64,000 nucleotides of DNA from an uncultured bacterium (GCA_905215345.1 CAJMPR010000009.1:62001-126000), one strand, 5' to 3'; shown: positions 44,446 to 53,442, counted from the first letter of the stretch. Notes: generated from the sequence alone by a model not told the origin. Numbers and translations: made by a program.

Positions 44446-44661
44446 TTATATAGTATTTTTCAGTTGCTGGATGAGTAGACTAATCCGATGTTGCAAGGGT
44501 TCCAATTCTTGCAAGAGAATGGATGGCACGGTCAGTTCTGTCACTTGGTATCTTTCTATTTTCCAGGTCAATTCCCTGATTTCACTTTCTAATTCCAGTT
44601 GCAGAAAGAGTTGTTTATGTTCGCGATAATTTTGGATATGTTGATACTGCTGTTTGTCCAT
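44446..44661 (-). CDS. Small coiled-coil protein, unknown
   Basis: 71 residues, rich in Gln, Glu and Leu (YREHKQLFLQLELESEIRELTWKIERY ... LLQELEPLQHRISLLIQQLKN), predicted helical. No signal peptide. No homologue recognised. It is convergent with the ABC permease gene. The codon pattern and clean start support a gene, but it could be a chance frame. Confidence 0.5.
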   Translation of the reverse strand: MDKQQYQHIQNYREHKQLFLQLELESEIRELTWKIERYQVTELTVPSILLQELEPLQHRISLLIQQLKNTI

Positions 44662-44733
44662 TTCAATAAGATTTTAGTGTGTTTTTATTATCATTCAAGG
44701 ACGACTTCTGTTTGCTATTTCAAAATGACCATT

Positions 44734-45252
44734 TTATAAATGTATCATCTCAAAAATCTTTTGCCCTATCGGGACGTATTTTCGCCAATCCCTCCCTCTT
44801 ACACGATATATGTAATCTTTGCCATTAGAGCAGATTATTATTTCAGGAGTAGCATTCATGCCGTATATCGGAAAGAAATCTATTGCTTTACTTTTTAAAG
44901 CATATCGGTGAACCCACTTGTCAGAGACCGGCTCCACATAAAGCTTGTTCACTTTTCCCGTTACCTTGTTTTCTCCCGAAACATATTTTATTGAATCTAT
45001 CTTTAAAGGTTTTGTCTTTGTATATGTAAAGTTCATTGTTATACTATCATTCCAAGAGGTATAAGTAAGATCATACGACAATTTTTCTCCATCCATATCC
45101 TCAAAAAGAGTGACCGGAAGAAGATGAAATATATTCCCCTTCTCCTGAGAGCTGAAAACGTAATATCTTTTGATATTCTGCCCATACACTGATGGGTAGA
45201 ATATCAAAAGAATAAATAGTGCAATACACTTTTTTATCCTATTATTGTCCAT
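44734..45252 (-). CDS. Exported protein of unknown function, coupled to TRL-like gene
   Basis: 172 residues from ATG 45252. A signal peptide (MDNNRIKKCIALFILLIFYPSVYGQ) is followed by a beta-rich domain (VTLFEDMDGEKLSYDLTYTSWNDSITMNFTYTKTKP) and a C-terminal VRGRDWRKYVPIGQKIFEMIHL. I do not recognise the family. The start codon overlaps the end of the TRL-like gene by 11 bp, so translation is probably coupled and the two products may act together in the envelope. Confidence 0.7.
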   Translation of the reverse strand: MDNNRIKKCIALFILLIFYPSVYGQNIKRYYVFSSQEKGNIFHLLPVTLFEDMDGEKLSYDLTYTSWNDSITMNFTYTKTKPLKIDSIKYVSGENKVTGKVNKLYVEPVSDKWVHRYALKSKAIDFFPIYGMNATPEIIICSNGKDYIYRVRGRDWRKYVPIGQKIFEMIHL

Positions 45253-45550
45253 AGACAATAGTAGTATAAGTAGTGTAAAGCCCAAGAATAGATTTTGTCT
45301 GGTAATCTACGTGTTGGATGCGAGTAATACCGGCTTCCTTTGCAGCAGCCTCAATACTCGCATCACCCGTAGCAACTAACCCTACATAACCCACAGCTTT
45401 AGCCGTACCGACCTTAGAGGCACCCGTGTTAGAAGTAACAGCAAGTCCATCCTTAATGTCTGTATAGGCAAGTCCGGCAATAGGGGCCTTACCAATCGCA
45501 CAGCTACTCATCACAACAGCAACAAACACTAACCCAAATACTTTTTTCAT
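45242..45550 (-). CDS. TRL-like family lipoprotein
   Basis: 102 residues with a lipobox (MKKVFGLVFVAVVMSSC). The mature part (APIAGLAYTDIKDGLAVTSNTGASKVGTAKAVGYVGLVATGDASIEAAAKEAGITRIQHVDYQ, read as consecutive short segments) fits the TRL-like family, small Gly/Ala-rich lipoproteins first named after a tRNA-associated locus. Function unknown; probably periplasmic or outer-membrane. It leads a two-gene unit with the overlapping downstream gene. Confidence 0.82.
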   Translation of the reverse strand: MKKVFGLVFVAVVMSSCAIGKAPIAGLAYTDIKDGLAVTSNTGASKVGTAKAVGYVGLVATGDASIEAAAKEAGITRIQHVDYQTKSILGLYTTYTTIVYGQ

Positions 45551-45849
45551 ATCTTTCTATTTCATCTAAATTTATAGACTCTTGATTGACTTCACGAATA
45601 TTTGTTAGAGACCAGAGTCCATTAAGTCCAAACAAACAGTTTATACCAATAGCATTACTGAATATACAAACCTTGTCGATTGCGTGACGAAAATAGGAAA
45701 TCATTAGCGTTAAGAGCCTAAATCAAGAGGGGACAAAAAGTGGACAATCTCAATAATCACTATTTAATTTACGTTATCATATTGACAGTCAGGCATGAAA
45801 GGCAAACATTTATTTACAGATACTTTTTCTATGAATTAAAACTTTCATG

Positions 45850-45857
45850 TAAATTTG
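45850..45857 (+). promoter_or_regulatory. Candidate -7 box for TPR regulator gene
   Basis: TAAATTTG, 66 bp before the ATG at 45923. The -33 position carries only TTCT. Transcription from here would put the GGACAATTGTCC palindrome in the leader. Confidence 0.4.
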
Positions 45858-45877
45858 CGATGTCAAAATTAAACATA

Positions 45878-45889
45878 GGACAATTGTCC
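45878..45889. promoter_or_regulatory. Palindrome GGACAATTGTCC, possible operator
   Basis: Perfect 12-bp palindrome 34 bp before the TPR regulator start. The half-site GGACAA recurs twice further upstream. Confidence 0.45.
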
Positions 45890-45922
45890 CTTTAAGAATA
45901 AACAATATTGAGTTTAATAAAA

Positions 45923-47890
45923 ATGAAAACAAGACAACTACTACTAATTTGGATGCTCTTTTCTTTTATAACAGTAAGCGCACAAGAATCAAAAATTGAT
46001 AGTCTGCAAAGAGAGTTTGATGAACATTCAGCAATAGACACTGCCAAAGTAAATCTATTGAATAAGCTTGCCTATGAGATCTATCTACAAAATGGAAAGC
46101 AAGCAAGAATGTATGCCGAAGGGTCTGAAAAAATGGCAGAGAGTATTAATTACCTAAAGGGAAAAGCAGAGAGTTTGTGGATTATAGGGCTCACGTATTC
46201 AAGAAATGATACAAAAGTAGCATTGGACTATTATCAAAGAGCATTACTCATTGCAGAAAAGGCGAACGACCTTTTAGGAATGTGCAACTATTTGAGAGCT
46301 ATGGGACCGGCATACAGGGCTATAGGAGATCTGGAAAAATGTACCGAAGTTCACGAAAAATCAGTTCAGACAGCCAGACGATCAAATGACCAAGGAACCA
46401 TTATTAAAGCTTTAGTATTCAGAGCAAGTAATTACATTATTCAAAATAATTATTCCAAAGCCATCAAAGACCTTCAAGAAGTCATTCCTGTCGCTAATAA
46501 AATTGGCGACAAGCGGACACTCGCCAATGCTTACGGACAATTGGCAGGAGTTTACTATCGCCAAAGCAATCATCTTGCAGCACTTGAATACTACCTATCT
46601 GCACTAAAAATCAATGAGCAACTGAATTACAAGCCGGGTATAATCGTAAATCTCAATCATATAGGAGGTATACAGACAGAACAAAACGATTTTAAATCAG
46701 CACTCAGAACTCTTCAGAAAATATTTTCGTACGCAAAAGAAGTAGAAGACTCTACATATATGTCAGGAAGCCTTATGAATATTGGTTACGTTTATGGAAA
46801 AATGAACAATCCGTCTGCACTTCAATATTATCAAGCAGCATTAGCTATCAACGATAATAACAGTATGGATCAAAGGTCTGCCATACTCATAAACATCGGT
46901 GCCATCTATACCGACCGCCGAGAGTTTAGTAAAGCGAAAAAAACATTGGAAGAAGCCTTAATACTAACACAGAAAATCCAAAACAACCGCCATCTCAGTG
47001 AAGTATGGAGTAAAATAGCACTTCTTCATTATTCTCAGAATCAATATAAACAGGCAGCAGAGTGTGCACAAAAATCGTTGGCTATAGCTCAGGAGATTAA
47101 ATACATCCTTATTCAGAAAGACTGCTACAAATTACTATCCGACATTTATGCCGCAACAGGCAATTTCAACCAGGCTTATCTGAACCATCTGGATTATAAA
47201 GCATTAAGTGATAGTCTGTCAAACAAGGAAAATATACGAAAGGTAGCTTTCCTTGAAAGTGGCTATAAATATAATAAGGAGAAACAGGATTATGAAATAG
47301 AGAAAGCAAAACAGCAAATAGAAATCAAGAACCAAAGACTAATCATACTTTTTCTCATCATCGCTTCAGTTCTCATACTTATGTTAGCTATCGCCGTCTA
47401 TTGGACGAATAAATTAAAAAAGAAAGTCCTGAAACTCGAAATTGAGAATATAAATCATGAACTTGAGACCAACCAAAAGGCCGTGACTGCCGCGACCCTC
47501 AAGCTAATCCAGAACTCCGAACGCGATGCACATAGCGTCAAAATGCTGGAGAATATCAAAAAGAACACCGTAGATGAAGGACAAGGCGATATCCGGTCAC
47601 TTATTTCTGAATATAAGTTCAAGTCTTACAGCTCAAACTGGGAAGAATTTGAATTGATGTTCCAAAAGACCAACACTGCGTTTTACGAAAAGCTCAATGA
47701 ACGATATCCAAATCTAACCCCAAATGAAAGAAAACTTTGTGTTTTTCTCAAATTGAATATGAGTAACAATCACATATCTCAAGTCACCTTCCAGTCCGAA
47801 GAAGCCCTGAAAAAAGCACGATTAAGATTACGGAAAAAGTTAGAACTTGACCGGGATACAAATCTTGCCACATTTATTCAAAACTTATAA
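45923..47890 (+). CDS. TPR-repeat membrane protein with C-terminal HTH-like domain
   Basis: 655 residues from ATG 45923 (the TTG five codons upstream is unlikely). Signal peptide (MKTRQLLLIWMLFSFITVSAQ). Residues about 35-440 form TPR repeats (e.g. ALDYYQRALLIAEKANDLLGM, ALEYYLSALKINEQLNYKPGI). One membrane helix near 478-498 (LIILFLIIASVLILMLAIAVYW) is followed by a coiled coil and a C-terminal domain with LTPNERKLCVFLKLNMSNNHISQVTFQSEEALKKARLRLRKKLEL, which resembles a LuxR-like HTH. This Bacteroidetes architecture suggests a one-component signal transducer from periplasm to DNA. Targets unknown; autoregulation through the GGACAA sites is a guess. Confidence 0.85.
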   Translation: MKTRQLLLIWMLFSFITVSAQESKIDSLQREFDEHSAIDTAKVNLLNKLAYEIYLQNGKQARMYAEGSEKMAESINYLKGKAESLWIIGLTYSRNDTKVALDYYQRALLIAEKANDLLGMCNYLRAMGPAYRAIGDLEKCTEVHEKSVQTARRSNDQGTIIKALVFRASNYIIQNNYSKAIKDLQEVIPVANKIGDKRTLANAYGQLAGVYYRQSNHLAALEYYLSALKINEQLNYKPGIIVNLNHIGGIQTEQNDFKSALRTLQKIFSYAKEVEDSTYMSGSLMNIGYVYGKMNNPSALQYYQAALAINDNNSMDQRSAILINIGAIYTDRREFSKAKKTLEEALILTQKIQNNRHLSEVWSKIALLHYSQNQYKQAAECAQKSLAIAQEIKYILIQKDCYKLLSDIYAATGNFNQAYLNHLDYKALSDSLSNKENIRKVAFLESGYKYNKEKQDYEIEKAKQQIEIKNQRLIILFLIIASVLILMLAIAVYWTNKLKKKVLKLEIENINHELETNQKAVTAATLKLIQNSERDAHSVKMLENIKKNTVDEGQGDIRSLISEYKFKSYSSNWEEFELMFQKTNTAFYEKLNERYPNLTPNERKLCVFLKLNMSNNHISQVTFQSEEALKKARLRLRKKLELDRDTNLATFIQNL

Positions 47891-47950
47891 AAAGCAGGAA
47901 TTTACATACGACAAGTCTATTAAAAAGATTCTTTTTCAGTTTTTATTCCC

Positions 47951-47958
47951 TATCTTTG
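47951..47958 (+). promoter_or_regulatory. tsaE: Candidate -7 box for tsaE transcript
   Basis: TATCTTTG preceded by a T-rich segment instead of a clear -33 TTTG. It would give a leader of about 135 nt that contains the CACAGAG inverted repeat. Confidence 0.45.
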
Positions 47959-47972
47959 CCACCGATTTAATT

Positions 47973-48080
47973 CACCAAAGAGGGCACAGAGTACACAGAG
48001 AAGTAGAGTGGCTATTCAAATACTTGCTATTCTGTTTGAACCTCTACGTACTCTGTATCCTCTATGCTCTCTGTGATGAA
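47973..48080. repeat. CACAGAG-type imperfect inverted repeat (REP/MITE-like)
   Basis: Left arm AGAGGGCACAGAGTACACAG (from about 47980) pairs with right arm CTCTACGTACTCTGTATCCT (about 48043-48062) with a few mismatches; further CTCTCTGTG follows at 48068. The arms enclose about 45 bp. The whole element is in the leader of tsaE. Confidence 0.6.
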
Positions 48081-48098
48081 AACTCAAAACAAAATACA

Positions 48099-48524
48099 AT
48101 GGAAATCAAGATTCAGTCATTAGACCAGATTAATGAAGCCGCCCGCCAATTCGTCGAGGCTATGGGTGACAATACTGTTTTCGCTCTTTACGGAAAAATG
48201 GGGGCCGGTAAAACAACCTTCATCAAAGCAATTTGTCAAGAGCTTGGTGTCTCGGATGTCATAAGCTCTCCTACTTTTGCTATCGTAAACGAATATCGTT
48301 CGGAAATTGCCGGTGAACTAATCTATCATTTCGACTTCTACCGTATTAAAAAGTTGGAAGAAGTTTATGATATGGGATATGAGGATTATCTCTATAGTGG
48401 CGCTATTTGTTTCATCGAATGGCCGGAACTGATTGAAGAACTTCTGCCGGGCAATACAATCAAGGTTACAATAGAAGAAGTTGAAAACGGTGAACGCAAG
48501 CTCACCATGGAGAATTTCGAATAG
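48099..48524 (+). CDS. tsaE: tRNA threonylcarbamoyladenosine biosynthesis ATPase TsaE
   Basis: 141 residues from ATG 48099; the open frame extends upstream to 47847 but that part runs through the repeat and overlaps the TPR gene. Walker A GKMGAGKT (residues 32-39), VISSPTFAIVNEY, IYHFDFYRI and CFIEWPELIEELLP match TsaE, the ATPase that works with TsaB/TsaD to make t6A on ANN-decoding tRNAs. Family length is normal. The neighbouring Imm17-like gene follows after 32 bp. Confidence 0.93.
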   Translation: MEIKIQSLDQINEAARQFVEAMGDNTVFALYGKMGAGKTTFIKAICQELGVSDVISSPTFAIVNEYRSEIAGELIYHFDFYRIKKLEEVYDMGYEDYLYSGAICFIEWPELIEELLPGNTIKVTIEEVENGERKLTMENFE

Positions 48525-48556
48525 CCCTATCAATCACTTAACGCCTATCACTAATC

Positions 48557-48772
48557 ATGAGCCAATACATTGTTCAAGGTATTTTCGTTATTGCAGGAAT
48601 TATTTCTCTGTTAGCGGCTATTCTTGATTGGGAGTGGTTCTTCACTGCCCGCAACACTCAGTTTCTAGTGCAGAATGTAGGGCGACAGCGAGCTCGTTTG
48701 TTCTATGGTGTATTAGGAGTTATTCTTATCAGTATGTCCATTTTCTTTTTCCTGAATACACCACCCGCATAA
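48557..48772 (+). CDS. Imm17-like small membrane protein
   Basis: 71 residues with two membrane helices (IVQGIFVIAGIISLLAAIL and LFYGVLGVILISMSIFFFL) separated by DWEWFFTARNTQFLVQNVGRQRARL. This matches the immunity-17 family, predicted as immunity proteins in polymorphic toxin systems. No toxin gene is nearby, so here it may be a housekeeping or orphan relative. It follows tsaE by 32 bp and ends at a strong terminator. Confidence 0.8.
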   Translation: MSQYIVQGIFVIAGIISLLAAILDWEWFFTARNTQFLVQNVGRQRARLFYGVLGVILISMSIFFFLNTPPA

Positions 48773-48773
48773 A

Positions 48774-48835
48774 ATAAGGATAAAAAAGAAAAGGCACAGA
48801 TAATTTAATCTGTGCCTTTTCTTTTTTATCCTTAT
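48774..48835. terminator. Bidirectional terminator, perfect 28-bp stem
   Basis: Arms 48774-48801 and 48808-48835 are exact complements around a 6-nt AATTTA loop. The A/T-rich outer part gives T-runs on both strands, serving both the Imm17-like gene and the convergent acidic-protein gene. Confidence 0.92.
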
Positions 48836-48843
48836 CAAACCGG

Positions 48844-49176
48844 TTATTCATCTTCCAGAGATTCCGTATATTCCATTTCACCTTGTACAATGAAAAGGAT
48901 TTCATCGGGATCATAGTCACCCATTTCATCTTTATGGGCTTCTTTGATGATATAATCTACGATTTTCCCCAGATCGATATCAATATATCCTTCTGCATCG
49001 GGCTGAACATCCAGAATGCCGCTCTCAGAATAATATTCGTCAATCAAATCAAGGAAATAATAGAACTCGTCGTCAGAGAATTTCTCTTTCAACTCTTGCG
49101 GCAAATAATTCCGGATGTATTCGATGGTCTTCTCGTCATCGACATCGTTCTTCAAAAAATCGTCTTCCAGTCCCAT
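48844..49176 (-). CDS. Acidic conserved hypothetical protein
   Basis: 110 residues, very acidic (LEDDFLKNDVDDEKTIEYI ... HKDEMGDYDPDEILFIVQGEMEYTE), no signal peptide or membrane segment. It looks like a conserved Bacteroides cytosolic protein of unknown function. Located 20 bp downstream of trxA on the same strand, so probably co-transcribed with thioredoxin. No motif suggests a reaction. Confidence 0.75.
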   Translation of the reverse strand: MGLEDDFLKNDVDDEKTIEYIRNYLPQELKEKFSDDEFYYFLDLIDEYYSESGILDVQPDAEGYIDIDLGKIVDYIIKEAHKDEMGDYDPDEILFIVQGEMEYTESLEDE

Positions 49177-49196
49177 AACTTTATACTTTTAAAGGG

Positions 49197-49511
49197 TTAT
49201 AATAACGCTTCTATCTTTGCTGCATAGGCTGGCTTGGGAGCAGAACCGACCTGCTTGTCCACCAGTTCTCCATTTTTGAAGAACAATACAGTAGGAATAT
49301 TGCGGATACCAAATTCAGCAGCCACATCGTCATTCTCATCTACATCACATTTGCCGATAAGAACTTTGCCTTCATATTCGGTTGCCAGATCTTCAATAAT
49401 AGGACCTACCATTTTGCAAGGTCCGCACCACGGTGCCCAAAAATCAATTACCACCGGTTTACCCTCTGCCAAGAGTTCCTTGTAATTGTTGTCTGTAATT
49501 TCTAAAGCCAT
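49197..49511 (-). CDS. trxA: Thioredoxin
   Basis: 104 residues, standard length. Active site WCGPC at residues 28-32 (FWAPWCGPCKMVGPIIEDLA), then GKCDVDENDDVAAEFGIRNIPTVLFFKNGE with the conserved cis-Pro. It reduces protein disulfides in the cytoplasm. Two minus-strand -7-like boxes lie upstream: TATATTTG (plus-strand CAAATATA at 49587-49594) and TATCTTTG (at 49639-49646), neither with a firm -33. Confidence 0.97.
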   Translation of the reverse strand: MALEITDNNYKELLAEGKPVVIDFWAPWCGPCKMVGPIIEDLATEYEGKVLIGKCDVDENDDVAAEFGIRNIPTVLFFKNGELVDKQVGSAPKPAYAAKIEALL

Positions 49512-49638
49512 TTTCTTCTGAATATTAAGTTTAAAATATTAAGTTTTCGCTACACTCTGAATAACAAATTGTATAAGCTCATTATGCAAATATACTTAAC
49601 GTACACCAAGCACAATCCGTTTACTGTTATCAGTGAAG

Positions 49639-49646
49639 CAAAGATA
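49639..49646 (-). promoter_or_regulatory. trxA: Candidate -7 box for trxA
   Basis: Minus-strand TATCTTTG. It would start transcription about 120 bp before trxA. A second candidate (TATATTTG) is nearer, at 49587-49594. Confidence 0.35.
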
Positions 49647-49647
49647 A

Positions 49648-52600
49648 TTAATTTATCCGAAACTCAAGGTCGGGACTCTCTTTTAAATAAGAGATAAGTT
49701 CACGCCCTACCGAAAGTTTTATGGGACGGGATACAAGATCAACCGTCATTTTACTATCCGGATCACTCACTTTAAAATAAAGTTCCGTAGTTCCCGGGCG
49801 TTCTTTCGTTAGCTCCGCCAATTCTGTCACCAGTTCTTTATTCAATACTGAGAGAGGAATAAGTATCGTAATCTTTTCAATCAGTTTCTCTTTGACATCC
49901 GGCAACAGTTCCATAGACGTAATCTTCAATTCCAGTTCATCCTGCCTCCATTGCTTAGGCTGGCAACGTGCTTTGATATAAAGGAATGTTCGTTCACCCA
50001 AATATCCCTGATAAGTTACCCAGTCATTACCGAAGAAAGGTAGTTCAGCCGAACCGGAATAATCTTCTATCTTAGCAATACCATAGGGATTGCCATTCTT
50101 GCTGATACCACGCCGGACAGAGGTAACAATCCCTCCCATCGTAATTTCACGCCCGGTAAGAGCCGCCTTATCTTCCAATTCCGCCATATGTGTGTTGCAA
50201 ACATGTTCCAATACAACGGAATATTCATCCAGCGGATGAGCAGACAGATAGATACCAACCAAATCACGTTCCCTGTTCAGACGGTCAAGATCACTCCAAC
50301 GTTCTGCCGGAGGAATTTCGGGAGTAGCAATATCCACTACATTTTCTCCACCGAACAGCGAGTTGGCTGCTGCTGCCTGATCTGCCTGATAACGGTTGCC
50401 ATACCGCACCAAAGTTTCTATAAAGACTTCACCTTTGGAATTCAAGGCAAAATATTGTTCACGCTTCAACTCAGGGAAACTGTCAAAACCACCTGCTAAA
50501 GCAAGACATTCCAAATTCTTCTTATTGCAGGCATTCAAGTTGACACGCTGTACAAAATCGAATATACCTTTATAAGGTCCATTCTTATCACGTTCTTCCA
50601 TGATACTTTGTACGGCACCTTCTCCCACTCCTTTCACAGCCCCCAAACCGAAACGGATATTACCTTCATTATTAACGGTAAATTTCAAGTTACTTTCATT
50701 CACATCAGGCCCCAAAGTATTTATACCCATCGCCTTGCACTCGTCCATCAACTTGGTGATATCGGTAATGTTAGACAAACTTCGACTCATTACGGCAGCC
50801 ATATACTCTGCAGGATAGTTGGCTTTCAGATAAGCGGTCTGATAAGCTACCCATGAGTAGCAAGTGGCATGAGATTTATTAAAGGCATAAGATGCGAATT
50901 TCTCCCAGTCAGCCCATATCTTCTCCAGTTTCTTCGGGTCATGTCCGTTTTTCTGTCCGCCGGCAATGAACTTCGGTTTCATGTGATCCAGCTTATCGCG
51001 CAATTTCTTACCCATAGCCTTACGCAAAGCATCGGATTCACCACGGGTAAAGTCGGCCAACAAGCGGGATAAGAGCATGACCTGTTCCTGATAAACAGTA
51101 ATACCATATGTATCCTTCAAGTATTTCTCCATGACAGGAATATCATATTCAATAGGTTTACGACCATGCTTACGATCAATAAAATCGGGGATATAATCCA
51201 TAGGTCCCGGTCGATAGAGGGCATTCATCGCAATCAGGTCTTCAAAAGTAGAAGGTTGCAACTCGCGCAAGTACTTCTGCATACCTGCCGATTCAAACTG
51301 GAATGTACCGATGGTACGCCCGTCACTATATAACTTATAGGTGGCAGGGTCGTCAATGGGAACACTATCTATATCCAACTCCAAACCACGATGCAGATGA
51401 ACATTGGCTACGGCTTCCTTAATGATTGACAAGGTCTTCAGCCCTAAAAAGTCCATCTTGATTAAGCCCGTATCTTCAATAACCGAACCTTCGTATTGAG
51501 TTACAAGCATCTTCTCACCTGTCTCCTTATCATCGGCTGTGCTCACCGGTACCCAATCTGTGATGTCGTCACGGCAGATAATCGTTCCACAAGCATGTAC
51601 ACCTGTACCGCGAACATTACCTTCTAACATCTTGGCATACTTTATAGTATCGTGTACCAATGGATCGGATGACGCTTCCGCAGCCTGCAACTCAGGCACA
51701 TACTCAATGGCATTCTTAAGGTTCAGTTTCTTATCAGGAATTTTATCCGGTACCAGTTTCGCCAAACGGTCTGACTCTGACAACGGTAACTTTTGTACAC
51801 GGGCAACGTCCTTAATGGCCAATTTTGTCGCCATTGTACCATAAGTAATGATATGTGCCACCTTTTCCTGACCATACTTTTCCGTCACCCAACGCAGCAC
51901 TTCACCACGTCCGTCATCATCAAAGTCGATATCAATATCGGGCAATGAAATACGATCAGGATTCAAAAAACGTTCAAACAGCAAATCATACTTGATAGGA
52001 TCAATTTTTGTAATCTGCAAGCAATATGCCACAGCGGACCCTGCCGCCGAACCACGTCCGGGACCAATCGAAACCCCCATATTACGACCCGCCGCAATAA
52101 AATCTTGTACAATAAGGAAGTATCCCGGGAAACCCATTGTCTTCATTATATATAATTCGAAGACCATACGTTCCCTCACTTCATCTGACAACGGATCACC
52201 ATACAAACGCTTAGCACCATCAAAAGCCAATTTGGCAAGATAGTCGGCCTCCAGCTTGATACGATAAAGCTTCTCATATCCTCCTAAACGTTTTATCTTA
52301 TCCTTTGCAGCGGCTTCATCCAGTACTACTTTCCCATTTTCATCCCGTGTGAATTCGTCAAACAAATCTTTTTCAGTGAACTTCTTCCGGTATTCTTCCT
52401 CTGTTCCAAACTCTTCAGGAATGGCGAAAGTAGGCATAATAGGGGGGTGGTCAATGGAATAATACTCCACCTTATTCAAAATTTCCAGCGTATTGGATAA
52501 TGCTTCGGGTACATCAGCAAAGAGTTCGTTCATCTCCGCTTTCGTCTTCATCCACTCCTGTTTTGTATAAAGCATACGGCTGGGATCATCCAAATCCTTA

Positions 52601-53442
52601 CCGGTACTCAAACAAATCAAGCGGTCATGTGCTTCCGCATTCTCCTCGTCAACAAAGTGAACATCATTGGAGCAGATAACCTTTACATCATATTTCTTAG
52701 CTAATTCCAATAATTTGGCATTAGCCTTTTGCTGCAAGGGATAGGCTTCATGGTTAGCACGAGGCACCGTAGCTTTATGACGTTGTAATTCCAGGTAGTA
52801 ATCATCTCCAAATAGATTCTTAAACCAACGAACAGCCTCTTCCGCTTGTTCCATCTGGTCGTTAATAATCTTCTTCGGCACTTCTCCACCAATACAAGCG
52901 GAGCAGACAATCAATCCTTCATGATATTTTTCGAGTTCATTACGGTCGGTACGCGGACGCATGTAATACCCCATTGTCCATGCACGGGATACCAACTTAA
53001 TCAAATTATGATAGCCTTTTTCGTTCTTTGCCAACACAATCAGGTGATAACCGCTCTGGTCGGGTTTGCCTTCCTTCTTATCCATTGTACGGCGTGCAAC
53101 ATACATTTCACACCCGATGATGGGTTTAAAAAGCTTATTTTCCGCCTCTGTAATCTTCGTTTTGCAATCGGCAATCTCAGCTTCCTTATCTTTGTACTCT
53201 ATTTCACCGCTTTCAATACCGGCCAGTCGTTTCTTAAGCTCCTTAATTTCTCCCTTCGGCCCGCTATTCTTCTTATTAACATAATTGGTAAATTCCTTGA
53301 TACCGAACATATTACCATGGTCGGTTACGGCAATACCCTTCATCCCATCCTTCATAGCCTTGTCTACCAAGCGGCTGACGCTCGCCTGACCGTCAAGGAG
53401 AGAATATTGGGTATGGACGTGCAAATGAACAAAATCCTGCAT
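49648..53442 (-). CDS. dnaE: DNA polymerase III subunit alpha
   Basis: 1264 residues from ATG 53442 (MQDFVHLHVHTQYSLLDG); the in-frame ATG at 53511 adds 23 residues that do not match the family. Replicative polymerase. Domains: PHP (about 1-290, HLHVHTQYSLLDG and TDHGNMFG), catalytic core with IGPGRGSAAGSAVAYCL and the Asp motif LPDIDIDFDDDGR near residue 500, finger region (RPGPMDYIPDFIDRKHG), helix-hairpin-helix (FGLGAVKGVGEGAV), and an OB-fold (ITMGGIVTSVRRGISKNGNPYGIAKIEDYSG). Divergent from psd with a 172-bp gap. No frameshifts seen. Confidence 0.97.
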   Translation of the reverse strand: MQDFVHLHVHTQYSLLDGQASVSRLVDKAMKDGMKGIAVTDHGNMFGIKEFTNYVNKKNSGPKGEIKELKKRLAGIESGEIEYKDKEAEIADCKTKITEAENKLFKPIIGCEMYVARRTMDKKEGKPDQSGYHLIVLAKNEKGYHNLIKLVSRAWTMGYYMRPRTDRNELEKYHEGLIVCSACIGGEVPKKIINDQMEQAEEAVRWFKNLFGDDYYLELQRHKATVPRANHEAYPLQQKANAKLLELAKKYDVKVICSNDVHFVDEENAEAHDRLICLSTGKDLDDPSRMLYTKQEWMKTKAEMNELFADVPEALSNTLEILNKVEYYSIDHPPIMPTFAIPEEFGTEEEYRKKFTEKDLFDEFTRDENGKVVLDEAAAKDKIKRLGGYEKLYRIKLEADYLAKLAFDGAKRLYGDPLSDEVRERMVFELYIMKTMGFPGYFLIVQDFIAAGRNMGVSIGPGRGSAAGSAVAYCLQITKIDPIKYDLLFERFLNPDRISLPDIDIDFDDDGRGEVLRWVTEKYGQEKVAHIITYGTMATKLAIKDVARVQKLPLSESDRLAKLVPDKIPDKKLNLKNAIEYVPELQAAEASSDPLVHDTIKYAKMLEGNVRGTGVHACGTIICRDDITDWVPVSTADDKETGEKMLVTQYEGSVIEDTGLIKMDFLGLKTLSIIKEAVANVHLHRGLELDIDSVPIDDPATYKLYSDGRTIGTFQFESAGMQKYLRELQPSTFEDLIAMNALYRPGPMDYIPDFIDRKHGRKPIEYDIPVMEKYLKDTYGITVYQEQVMLLSRLLADFTRGESDALRKAMGKKLRDKLDHMKPKFIAGGQKNGHDPKKLEKIWADWEKFASYAFNKSHATCYSWVAYQTAYLKANYPAEYMAAVMSRSLSNITDITKLMDECKAMGINTLGPDVNESNLKFTVNNEGNIRFGLGAVKGVGEGAVQSIMEERDKNGPYKGIFDFVQRVNLNACNKKNLECLALAGGFDSFPELKREQYFALNSKGEVFIETLVRYGNRYQADQAAAANSLFGGENVVDIATPEIPPAERWSDLDRLNRERDLVGIYLSAHPLDEYSVVLEHVCNTHMAELEDKAALTGREITMGGIVTSVRRGISKNGNPYGIAKIEDYSGSAELPFFGNDWVTYQGYLGERTFLYIKARCQPKQWRQDELELKITSMELLPDVKEKLIEKITILIPLSVLNKELVTELAELTKERPGTTELYFKVSDPDSKMTVDLVSRPIKLSVGRELISYLKESPDLEFRIN

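Larger units (their letters stand above)
45551..45922. other. Divergent control region between TRL-like unit and TPR regulator
   Basis: About 370 bp. It contains GGACAA direct repeats 11 bp apart (45731 and 45742), a TAAATTTG -7-like box (45850-45857) and a perfect palindrome GGACAATTGTCC (45878-45889). The 66-residue open frame at 45504-45704 overlaps the TRL-like gene in another frame and is not supported. Confidence 0.5.

Noticed and set aside
45504..45704. 66-residue open frame upstream of TRL-like gene
   Set aside because: Overlaps the TRL-like start in another frame; low plausibility of composition.
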